Source: Siniperca chuatsi
Taxonomy: Eukaryota; Chordata; Actinopteri; Centrarchiformes; Sinipercidae
Direction: 5' to 3'
Assembly (NCBI RefSeq): GCF_020085105.1
Contig: NC_058042.1
Coordinates: 18,617,001-18,681,000, forward strand
DNA: 64,000 nucleotides
Shown here: one piece after another, positions 1 through 10,771 of the stretch
Numbering within the stretch: position 1 is the first letter of the stretch
How the letters are laid out: every line of letters starts with the position of its first letter
Notes under the pieces: generated by a model
Seen by the model: the letters and a program-made list of their open reading frames with translations, nothing else
The model's database searches: none
What the model was told of the DNA's origin: nothing
Position numbers and translations under genes: made by a program

Positions 1-1515
1 GCAGCAAATCTGTAAAAAGGAATCTGTAAATTGAGGTGCAGAGTCATCGTACAACAGGAGAAAACCAGCTGGCTTCTACCAGGAGGTGAAAGACAAGGAG
101 GAGCATCTTTATTTAACCTAAAGGTCACGATTCAGCATCGGGTTCATCATTGTCTTCTCCAGGTGAGTGTGCTATGCTTGCTTATACAAATCATACCTTG
201 AGCCACTGCAGTCAACACTTATAAAGCGCCACATAGAATAAACCAGTTCATACAGGATGGTCTTATTTTTCTGGAGTCATTATAATAGCTATAATGTCAC
301 AACAGAAAATGAAATATGACAGGTAAGTAGCCTACATGTAGAGCTGTTAAGGGTTGGAGGATTTTGCAATAGTGGAGTGTGAGTCTTTATGCAGGATGAA
401 TGTTGAAGATGACAGTAATGTTTCAGGTCTAACTCGATGAGGAACAGAGTAGAAATAAACACACCACTAAGCAATCACAGTGAACATCTGCTCTCTGTCA
501 CAGCAACACTGCAGTGATGCAAACAAGTCGCTCTCGCTCCTCCTGCAGCTGTTGTCTGACAACAAACCCTCTTTGTCCCTCTCATAGACCAAAGATGGAT
601 CATCTAAAAACAGAGAGAGGATAGATCAATCTCTGAATTAGAAAAAGAGATATGAGCCATGTCACATCTGTGATGTGCAGTAGACACAAGCAATACTTTT
701 ACAGTATAAACAGGGATATGACCAAACACATTTTAAGAAAAAGTTACTTCCATTGCAGAGGGCTTTTAAAATTTACTGCCCAAAGCAAAGCCTTTTGAGC
801 TCTGCTGAACAGTTACTGATAGTGATGAAACTCTATTTAGCTATTTTCTGCAGTATTAGAGGAAATGTGAAAATGGAAAAAACTAAGAGGGCCATAGATA
901 AGAAGAATAGAACTGTAAAGATGTAATCCAGCCAGATTGTTGACTTAAAATCATATCAAATAAGATAAAAGCATTCCTGCTCATAAACCGACTGTTAAAG
1001 ATAATGTTTCAGGTGATAAATATATACTGTGCTGTTTATTCCTATATTAATCCTCGAGACCTCACTGAAAGAATACACAGTTGGAAAATCGGTGGGAGGG
1101 AGGAATTCATTAATCCAACTTTCATTTGAGTTAGTGCGATGGTTTCAGTACATGAGGTTGTACAACGGCTTACTGTCTGTAGGGAAAAATTAATAACCCA
1201 TTGGAGGAGAAAAGATGGATTTGGGGTCACAAATCTTTCATCGTGGCAGGTGTTTTCCACTCATAAACAACAACAACCAATTAACCTCTGACACACAGCC
1301 AGAATTGGAGTGTCAATCCTTGTCGATTCTTGAAATATTGCAGTTTAGTTCCTGTTCTAATGGCTGATTTTATGGACTGAGTATGTAAATCATGTTGGAT
1401 AGTCTCAGATTTATTGCCAAAGCACAATGGTCTTTTAGCTTGTCTTCTTAAAATGCTAATCAGTTTAACTCTCCTCTCTGGTGCTCCTGCTTTTCTTTGA
1501 CAATCATCTGTGCAG

Positions 1516-2671
1516 AGAAGAACCAGCAGGAAATGCAGTTCATGAACTGCGACATACAACTTCTGTCATACATGTGCTTTAAGTCTGATGGCACAGATGA
1601 AGCTGTGTTTACACTTACATCCAGGTAAGTCAGCTATCTAAATGTGTGATTATAAAGGTGCTGTGAAATTGCAGTCTGAAAAAAATTACTTGCACAGTTA
1701 AACTGAATGTTCTCAAAAAGAAATTTTATACGATCACATATTCTCCATAAGTCTTTTGTTCTGATGCCTTCAAAAATGCGCTTTAGAGGCCCTTTGTTTG
1801 GCATTAATAAACTTTTCTAAGATGTTTTAACACTAAATGTGTCATGGTTTTGGGTTTGTCTCTAATTGATTTCCTGTTTTATTTTGAAATACTCTCCTTC
1901 CCTCATGTGTCTGGTAGTTTTGCTTCCTGTCGTTGATTCAGAATCAGAAAGACTTTATTGATCCCCGAGGGGAAACACTTTTGCTACAGCAGCTCACTAT
2001 TATGTCAGTGCACACAGGAATAGAAGTACTAAACAAAAAAATATAATACACTATAATACAGGTCAGAAAATAAATTAAGTACCAAGTGGGTATAAGTATA
2101 AAATATAAAATATATTTGTTTATTGCTTGATTGTTTTCACCAGTGTCAATTAGTTTCACCTGTGTCTCCCCTACCTGAGTGTATTTAGTCTGTGTTCTTC
2201 CTTTGTTCTGTGTCAGGCAGCCTTGCATTTGTATCCTGCATTTCTTGGACTATCTCTGTTTCGTTTAGACCTTGCTGGATTTTGGATTTTCTGCCTAAAT
2301 ATTTATGAATTTATTGCCTGTGTTCTGGACTGCCTTTTCTGAGTTTGATCTCTGCTTGCCTGTCAATCCATGTAAGCCCTTGTGCAGCCATTAAATCTCT
2401 GAACTGCGTTTCTCTGCCTCCGTTGTATGCATTTTGGGTCCTATTTGTGTTTTCCTGGTTCCCCTGCTTGATAAACTACAAGAAAATGAGGATTTACAGT
2501 GTTTACTGACTATTTGAACATTTTCTGAACTAAAAGATTATTGTTTATTTTATGTTTCTGTGCAGCATTATTTCCGTAAGGTACACTGGACGAGGACCTA
2601 CATGGTCAAATGATCACATTGCTTCAACACTCACAAGTCAGCGTCACTACAAGGCACCTCAACACGAATAA
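1516..2671 (+). other. Possible terminal exons of an unidentified transcript
   Basis: Two candidate exons with good splice signals share one open frame. The first, 1516-1624, follows a pyrimidine-rich tract ending in gtgcag and ends in CAG|gtaagt. The second starts at 2566 after ctgtgcag and reads to a TAA at 2669-2671. Joined (AG + C) they give about 70 codons without a stop, with a segment reading QLLSYMCFKSDGTDEAVFTL. I recognise no family in it. Two short open exons can arise by chance, and I found no convincing upstream exon; the donor-like site near 180 follows a stop codon in the required frame. It could be the 3' end of a gene lying left of the window, a lncRNA, or nothing. Confidence 0.2.
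1938..2105 (-). repeat. Interspersed retroelement tail (LINE/SINE-like)
   Basis: The sequence 'gactttattgatcccc' followed by 'gaggggaaa' and 'agcagctcac' is a motif I know from a very common teleost interspersed repeat, here apparently in reverse orientation. The following AT-rich stretch to about 2105 belongs to the same type of repeat. It is a fragment with no coding capacity. Family assignment is from memory of the motif. Confidence 0.5.
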
Positions 2672-5124
2672 TCCTGTTTTTAACAGATTTGAAAAGGTTA
2701 CTTAAAGTGACGTTTTATGAGCATAACAGATTTAAATGAGCTGCAAAATTCATTTTATATACATTTTAACATTTTTAATGAATGCAGACCATGTCACAGT
2801 TCTTTGCTTTTTTAGTTACGAACATCTGACTTAAAAATCACACACATTACACCAATTCCATTCCGAAACATTAACGACAGGATACCACATGATCAATAAC
2901 CATTCTCATCTTACACACTCATTCGCAAAACAATTATTGCACATCCCCTGCAGCCAACAAGACAGTTCTTGGTGTTATGTAATTTAACAATCATAGATAC
3001 AGTATGAATGATCTATGATGATGTGATCAATTTTGCACTGAGAATCTTGTATCAAAAGGTAAAAGCTGGAATTCAAGGCAGACAGTGTACTATTGTTTAA
3101 TGTGACTAGAGGGATGGATTTTCACTGCAGAGATTTTAGTTGAATTGACAGATCATCATACCTTGCTATAATCCTGTCCCTTAGTATACTTTCAAGGACT
3201 GTTTGAAAACAAAAAACTCTTTAGTTTATGTGAAAATGCATCTGCTGATGCAGCTTGGAGCACAGACTTTCAGTGTGGGTTGTGGTTTGTGGACCAATGG
3301 TATTATTAAGAGCTGACCTGGGTGATTAACTCACTGCTGTGGGTCAACTGTATAATCAACATGATGCAAATACATGAAACAGTGTGTGTGTGTGACAGGG
3401 TGGAAGTATCCACAGACAAATGTCTCAAACTGGGTTCACTTAAAGTTAATTTCTTACTGAGAAAAATTGGATTGCATATTGGAAAGATACTTGAAAGTAA
3501 AAAAAGTTAAAAGTGTATAAAGTGTATTTTTCTTACTCTAATATATACACTGTAATGCACATCTTTGTAGACAGATACAGAAGATAGAATAATATAAAAG
3601 GAAGGTAATGGATGACTGTACAAAGTCAGTTACTTAAAGGACCAATGTTTCATTTGAAGTCTGAAAAATCACCTTTTAGATCAACTTTCTGCTGTCATTG
3701 CGTGTGAGTTTGCATATTTCTCTGTAAGGGTAGGGGTGTTTTAAAAAATCAGAAAAGTCTAAAATGTTAATCTGGTATGGCTAAAACCTGCCTGGCCTCC
3801 ATTCAGAGCCAACAGTTTGCACTTTGAGCTCATTGTGTCATTTTCTGTCCAAAATAAAAACACGATGGAGCCAAAGCTTTAAATGTGCAGCTGCCAAAAC
3901 AGTTAGTGTGTGAAGCTGCTGAGTGTCTGTTGGGTCACACATGTTTTCCAACAGTCTGGCAGCTAGATTATGTCCCATATGGCCCGCATTGGTTTTAGTT
4001 TAATTTCATTAATTTGTTTCAACACTTGTAATCACAGGGACTGATTTGACCAACTGTTATTTCTCTTACAATCACAATAAATGGCTGATCGATTAGCTCT
4101 TTCCCAGTGCTGTTTGCTGTACATTGGTGTCTCGCTCTCTCTGTCTCTTCCTCTTTGCTTGAAGGCACATCGATATAGACCTCCGTTCACCCGCTGAATT
4201 GAATTGACTCAATAAAAGGGATTGCCTGGACAGAGGTGGGGGCAGAGGGCACAAATCAGGCCTCAGGGACACTTGTTGTTGTTGGCATTCAATATGTGCA
4301 CACACATATACAGTACACACCCATCTGAGGATATGTTTGCTCGGTATGTATACTGCGCTTTTATATGTGCATGTGGGGGCGCTTGTTGCGCATCAGTGCA
4401 TTTGTTTATGGAGGCCTGTCAACTCACGAGGATTCATCATGGCGCTGAGCTCCTGTGCTTATACATCTTTTCCCTCCATGTCTGTGATCCATGTTTGTCT
4501 GCACAGATTCACATTTCTCATCCCAAAAAAGCACAAATGACGAAGAGTGGTGGATGCAGGCCGGGGTGGGACGTGAGCCTTTTCTCTGTGGTTGTGTGTG
4601 GGGCCAAAGATACCCTGGAAACCACCATCCACATTATTTGATGCATTCTGAGTCTGATCAACACTTGAAGTTCAGTTTATAAACTGATGGTTATAAAGGG
4701 CTCAATACTGCAAGACATGACCATGCTATTGATTTAATTTGTTTAGTCACCAAGAGATGTAATTATGTACAAATGTTAGCAGTGTGATTTGTTGTCCCAC
4801 AAAACACACAGTTCAGGTGTGTACTACCATACATGTAACTCTTTATTTTCATCCTCATGCTTTACTCACAGCACTGCCATGCTTCTACCAATACCTGAGG
4901 AGGACAATTGTGTGACAACACACTATGAGGCAGTAGTACAGGTAGTGAGAAGGGACATGTGACATATAGAACGTCTCTGCGGTAAAATAACAACCACCTC
5001 AGCTGCATCAGGTAGTCTGGCTGTGTGACACAAGCAGTGTTTTCTTTGTGTCAAAGAATGTCAACAACCTCTGTAAGTATTTGAACCCTGTATATTTGTG
5101 ATGTAATTGGCAGATTCAAAGCAT

Positions 5125-5650
5125 TTAAAGGAATATTTTGCTTTCTTGCTGAGACTTAGATGGGAAGTTTGACACCACTCTCATGTCTGTATGGTAAATA
5201 TGAAGCTACCGCCAGAACCCAGTTAGCTCAGCCTAACATAAAGACTGGAAGCAGGGGAAAACAGCTAGCCTGGCTCTGTCCAAAGTTAACAAAATCCACC
5301 TACCAGCACCTCTAAAGCTCACTCATTATCACGTTATATCTCATAAAAAACAATCTGTGTAAGAAGTACAGGTGGTTTTACAAAGGGATTATGTGCCTGA
5401 CTATTTCTTGGCTGCACGTAGTAACTTCCTGGTGTGTTGTCATCATCATGAGGTTGCCAGACAACCAGAGACTGCAGTAAGTCATTGCTCCTGGTCAAGA
5501 AACAACCCCCTGTAAAACCACAACATGGCAGTTTTACACTTTATTTTTTGTACGGATTAAATATAGATATAAATAGATATTAGCACATATTAGTTAGTGA
5601 GCTTTAAAGGTGGATTTTGTCACCTTTGGACAGAGCCAGGCACATCGTCC
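5125..5650 (+). repeat. Teleost MITE-like element, copy 1
   Basis: The stretch carries the signature blocks 'taaagactggaagcagggga', 'agctagcctggctctgtcca', 'aaaatccacctaccagcacc' and 'tctaaagctcactcatta', a fish-wide non-autonomous DNA element. The same family recurs at about 37648-38104, where both terminal inverted repeats are visible. The far end here repeats the 'gtggattttgt' and 'cagagccagg' blocks in inverted order, as expected for a foldback structure. No coding capacity. Confidence 0.65.
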
Positions 5651-6834
5651 TGCCTGCGTGCAGTGAGATGCCTCTCTCCTCACAACCGTTAAGCAAACTC
5701 AAAAATACTATTTTATCATGAGAAGTTGGCTGCCAAGTCTAACACCCGCAACTGGCAGTGTTTGCTGAGCTGCTATCACTATATGTGATTTTCTACATAT
5801 TTGTTGTCTGCATAAATGTCATGCAGTAAATGATGATGCAGATTTTCTCATTGTAAGGTGTTTATCTGTTCCAGTGCTCTGCAGAAAAATAATCACAACA
5901 GAATCTGCCAAATAGACTGAAAATTGGATTCTGCTTTATCTGTTTCCAGCCTTTGGCAACTGTTTCCATCTCTGATGATCACACTATAGTCCATATTGTG
6001 CAGCTGATAAAAATGGCTGATTACTGCAATGAGGCACCCTGTCACTCTAATTTACACAGATAGTACACTCTCACTCTGACTTCTGCTCAACCGTATTAAC
6101 GCCGGAGCAAATGTCTCTTGCAGTCAAATCCAGAAAGCCTAATTTAATCTACATGCACATGTCCTCACAAATAATCCCACATCATGATATTCATTCCTAC
6201 CAACAATATGCACATTTGGTATTTATTGTTCCTCAGAGCATGTGATTAAGCAGTTTTGGATGTGTGTTGTCTCAGTGGCATCACATCAGTGAGGAGGACT
6301 TTGGTGTAATTATTATTTCAGCGATGCATTTCAGCTGATATCTGATTGGCTGCGTGATAATAAGCTTCAGAAGGGATAGACTTGTTGGAGGTATGGTAGT
6401 GAAAAAGTGAAAGTTCAGGTTTGGGGATGCCCTTTTCATCAGCACGTTAATATGCCTGTCCTGAGCGTCTGTGGAGCTAATGAGGTAATGGGTCACATGG
6501 GTCACTGCACTGTTATCCACAGAGGCCTGATTGGACAGCATCCATTCAGAAGAATGATTGTCTGCTGAATTGTATGTGCTTTCATGTGTCCTGATGCTGT
6601 ATGTAGTGAATACCAGATGGAGGCATGTTGTAAGTGCAGTTGCAGTTACCCTGCATGCTAGATGCCTGCAGTTGTCTGTAGTGTGTGGAAGTGCAGGACT
6701 AAACCACATGGATGGTTCCTCACACTCATGAAGTTTGCATCTCACTCACTGAGTCTGGGTCAATATTAGTCCATCATAGTGGAATTAACTGACACAACGC
6801 TGTGTTTGATGGAAACGCACATCATGGTCATGAC

Positions 6835-6960
6835 TGTTTTGGTTGGTCAGACCTCTGCTCAGGTTGAAGGTGGGCAAAACTATGCTGTTATGTACGTGAG
6901 GTCACCAGATTCATTTAACTATTGAGAGTGATGAGAGGTGTAATTTGTTCTACACTTACA
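6835..6960 (+). repeat. Fragment of a MITE also present at 24.1-24.6 kb
   Basis: The blocks 'cagacctctgctcagg' and 'gtgaggtcaccaga' resemble the interior of the inverted-repeat element at 24114-24586 ('tagacctcttgctcag', 'catgaggtcacca'). The similarity is visible by eye but short, and the termini are not recognisable here. Confidence 0.3.
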
Positions 6961-7212
6961 GATGAGTCAGTATTTCAGTTATTAATTTTCCCTTACACCA
7001 CATGACCTCTCTTCTCTATAATCTCTTATTTCTGTTTTTTCCATACCATGTCAGGTGTAGTTAATTTGCCAGGTGGGTCATCTCTTTGGTTCACGTGCTG
7101 TTGGCTGATCAGACATCAGTATGAGGCACGGAGAGATTCAACCATGACTGCATGCTGGAGGTTACTCTGTACACGCAAACATCAGAGGGGCTCATCAGGC
7201 AGCTGCTGTCCT

Positions 7213-7250
7213 GACACACACGCACACACACACACACACAGACACACACA
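7213..7250. repeat. (CA)n microsatellite, interrupted
   Basis: Run of CA dinucleotides broken by one CG and one GA step. Confidence 0.9.
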
Positions 7251-8853
7251 GTATAGCGATGAGTGTGCCCTAACAGTACGCTAGTTAATGTTTGAGAGAT
7301 TAATTTTGTGAGATATAATTTCTCACTCTGTTAATTGTGTTAGTACACTGGACTTTGTATCATGAGTGTTTCCTGCTAGCAAGGAAGGCAGTTGTGCAGC
7401 TGCATTTGTGTTATTTAGAAGACACTGATGTTTAATATAATATGCTTCAGCCTCCATATTTTTTTTCAAACACACAACAAACGTCTTATCATATAAACCT
7501 TGCAAAGCACAGCACCCCTAAGAATGAAACAAACAATATAAAATAAAACCTTTGGCAATTTGTTTTCTTACTCTTGCTTCTCAAAAGGTTCAAATTAAGG
7601 CTGAGTTCTCCAAAAAAAAATCTTTCTTTGGATTTATGTCAGAGTCTGTAAAAAAAGGAATAGGAAGCTCATCCTCGGAGGCTGTATGACAGCACGACTT
7701 TAGTTTTTAGAGCCACTGAAAACACAAAACGGATGCTGAATATATAGCTATGACCTTAATACTCACACAGAGAAGACCAATTTATTTAACTTGGACTATT
7801 AAAGCTTTTATTGTACTTTAGGTTGTACTTAATGGGAGGTGTAGAGAGCGTGAACGGGTAAGAAAGAGGCGTTGGCTTTCATTGATTCACGCAGGACAGA
7901 TGTGGTGAAACAGCAGCAAACACTGAAGGTAACAATCATCCATAATAAAAACCATTAACCTGCAGTCACAAATTTATCTGTCTTCATTTAAGTGAGAATA
8001 CATTTCAGTCAGTGTTCATTCAGTTTAGTTTGCTGCAAGAACAAGTACTACTAAGTCTGCACTCTGACCATGGGTTATCATTTCATTGTTTCTTAAATAA
8101 TCAGTTCTTTTAATGCATAAACTAAAACAGGATTTGTGCACTTGATCCTGGATAATTCTGCATAACACCAGAGATTCTACATTGTCGTTGCATTTCATTA
8201 AATTAAATCAAAGTGAACTGAAAAGCCTCTTAAACACCTTGCTGCCTGCAACATTTCCTCATCCTGCTTTCTCTTTCCATGTTAATTATCAACAGCCAGT
8301 TTGAACTAATCTAAATTTCACATGATATATTTAATACAGCATTAACAGGATTGCATAATTATCCGTAATCTGCAATCCACAAAATGTATAATGATTGGCA
8401 TGCAAAGCTAACACCGCAGCCTTCCTATCGGCTGCCTGTTTGATATTCATATTGTATGTGTGTATGTGCGCATATGTGTGTGTGTGCGTGCAGCACGTGT
8501 CCGTATTATATGTAAGTGCATTAGTGTGCGTGTTCAAGTCCACCTGACACTTCTATTTGAAAGGTGATCAGAGGTCCATTGACATCTTTGTCCCTTATCA
8601 TTCATCATTGCTGTTCTCATATCCAACACACCTCTCCATTATTCATCCCATTGCTTCACCTCCAACACTTCCAACAGAGATGACTCAGAACTGTGCAAAC
8701 AAATCCTATAAATTCTGTAATTATTATTCATAGAGTTTAGGCTTTACAATGGGAGTTCCTATAAATATCTCCCCCCACTCTGTCTATTTTCTCTCCCTCC
8801 CTTTCTGTCTTTTCCACATAAACATTCAGTAGTTGTACATATACACTTATCCT

Positions 8854-8878
8854 ACACACACACACACACACACACACA
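8854..8878. repeat. (CA)n microsatellite
   Basis: About 12 uninterrupted CA units upstream of calb2. Confidence 0.95.
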
Positions 8879-9015
8879 TATTATCTGCCCTCTCCAACTC
8901 TCTCTCTGTTTTTGTTTTCTTCCGTTTCTCTCTGATCAGCAGCACACAGCTCTGCAGGGAGGAGATAAAGTGTCTTCTTCTTCTTCTTCATCCTCTCCAT
9001 CTTAGCACCCCCACC

Positions 9016-9043
9016 CCACCACCACCACCACCACCACCACCAC
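9016..9043. repeat. (CCA)n trinucleotide repeat
   Basis: About eight to nine CCA/ACC units following a C-rich run. It creates artificial proline or tryptophan runs in overlapping frames that are not genes. Confidence 0.95.
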
Positions 9044-9815
9044 AGCACCCATCCTTCACACCAGCTTGTGGAGACCGGAGAGGGATGCACCACATGTAGG
9101 AGGGGGTGATGAGAAAAAGATAGGAGGAGTGTATGGCGCATCCTGCAGAATGAACAAAGGATGCTGCTGCTTGGATTCACGCCAAGTATGGGTTCGATTG
9201 GCAGAGGAGACTGAGTGCCCCTCTGACCTCTGCAGGCCAGAAGGAGTGATGGAGGGTGTGAAAGGTTGAGGGAGGGAGGAGATGAAAGTAAAAGCTAAGA
9301 ATGGAGGGAGGGTGTAAGTGACATCTGATGGGTAAAATCAAAAACTCAACAGAATGTAAAGGAAGAAGTGATTTGGAAGAAAATGTGACATGAGATGCAC
9401 ATCACTGCACAATTGTTTTGAGTTCCTCCTCCTGAGGTATTGTGGCCCCTGGGATAGGACATTTAATTTATTCAGGCTTTATTTGATAATTCACAATGCA
9501 GAGAGCTTTCGTATTGGAAGTGACGGGGGTGACATAGATCCTACAAGATCCACTGGAGCCAGCAGGGCGCCCGCTGAAGGATAAATTGTTTGATGTAATT
9601 TTCTCCTCGTGGGAGCAGCAGGATTGGATGATGTATAATGATCCTGCTATCAAACCAGCAGCCTGGACAGCAGCTAATGGTAATTCATTTGCAAAGCCCA
9701 GGACAGCCTTCCTCCTCCTCCTCATCCCTGCTGTAATTGGTCTCCTGCCTGTGGGCTGTGTTCACGCTGAAGGCGCCCCCGTGTGGCGGGCAGGAGAAGC
9801 GCGCCCAGGAGGTGG

Positions 9816-9829
9816 GGGTTTAAAAGCCT
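9816..9829 (+). promoter_or_regulatory. calb2: TATA-like box of calb2
   Basis: The block 'gggtttaaaagcctc' lies about 100 bp before the calb2 start codon at 9923, in a locally GC-rich stretch. 'tttaaaag' is a plausible TATA-box variant and would place the transcription start about 70-75 bp before the ATG. This is a position-and-motif inference; no transcript data are available. Confidence 0.4.
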
Positions 9830-9922
9830 CAACTGAGGAGGAGCTGCCCACAGTACCAAGGAGCTCTACAAAGTTTACCTCTGACTAACACACTCGACTA
9901 ACAGGAGGGAGAAACAGCAGAG

Positions 9923-10731
9923 ATGGCAACTCAAGCACAGCAGCCGCCCCACCTGCACCTGGCTGAGATCACCGCCGCGCAGTTCATCGACATCTGGAAA
10001 CATTTTGACGCAGACGGTCAGTGCGCTCAACTGTCCACCAGGCTGATGAGTGTGGAAATAATTGAGTGGTCAATTAGTATTTATTAGATTTATTAGTACT
10101 TATTTATTCATTAGCTAAAAAATATAATTATGAGAAATGTGTGTTATTGGAAATTCACGTTTTTCTTTACTGTATTACAACAATTTCGTTCCAGTGATTT
10201 AATTCCGCTTCTGTGTTTTAAAAGTAATCCAGTGAAGCGCTTGTTTGAAAATCATGAAAATATTAATCTTACTAACTACTGTAAAAAAATGTATATATAT
10301 ATTCGCTCCAGCTAATATGAATCGAATACGACCTATAAAGCAAATATTTTTGATTTAAAGTGTTGATTTTTTATTTACTTGATTTTTTTCGTGTCTACTG
10401 TAAAACCCCCAATAACGAGTGTTTAATGCTCTTATGTACATCCTGTAATATCATGTATGTTGTGACTTACTACATTTGCTGTGATTTAAATGTGTGAGAG
10501 GATCTACAGTGGTTTTTAAAACTATGATGGGAAAAAATGTAATGACTGACAGAGTGAAGTTAAAGAGAGGAGGCTGGAAACGAGGGAGAGGAGAGAGTGA
10601 AAAAAATAAGAGAGGGGGCTGAAAGAGAAGAAGAATGAGAGAGTGAAGGAGAGATGGGGGAGGGAGGGATAAAAGGACGCAGAGGAGGGAGGACGGGGGG
10701 GGCTTCTGAATCTGAGAGCTTAATGGGAATG

Positions 10732-10771
<40 letters not shown>

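Larger units (their letters stand above)
1..9815. other. Gene-poor region upstream of calb2
   Basis: No recognisable protein gene was found on either strand. Open frames here are short, lack splice context and look like chance. The stretch holds a LINE/SINE-type tail near 1938, a teleost MITE copy at about 5125-5650, CA and CCA microsatellites, and a possible spliced transcript end at 1516-2671. The last few hundred bases become richer in GC and lead into the calb2 promoter. Distal calb2 regulatory elements may be present, but without an alignment to other fish I cannot point to conserved blocks. Confidence 0.6.

Noticed and set aside
4222..4641. 139-codon open frame on the plus strand
   Set aside because: Cys-rich but patternless, with overlapping open frames in other phases and no exon signals.
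6281..6745. 154-codon open frame on the minus strand
   Set aside because: No recognisable motif, low-complexity His/Thr/Ser-rich composition, no splice or promoter context, and no resemblance to any family I know; likely chance.
9586..9888. 100-codon frame with a hydrophobic stretch just before calb2
   Set aside because: It overlaps the calb2 promoter and likely 5' UTR and ends 35 bp before the real start; the hydrophobic run comes from CTC-rich DNA.
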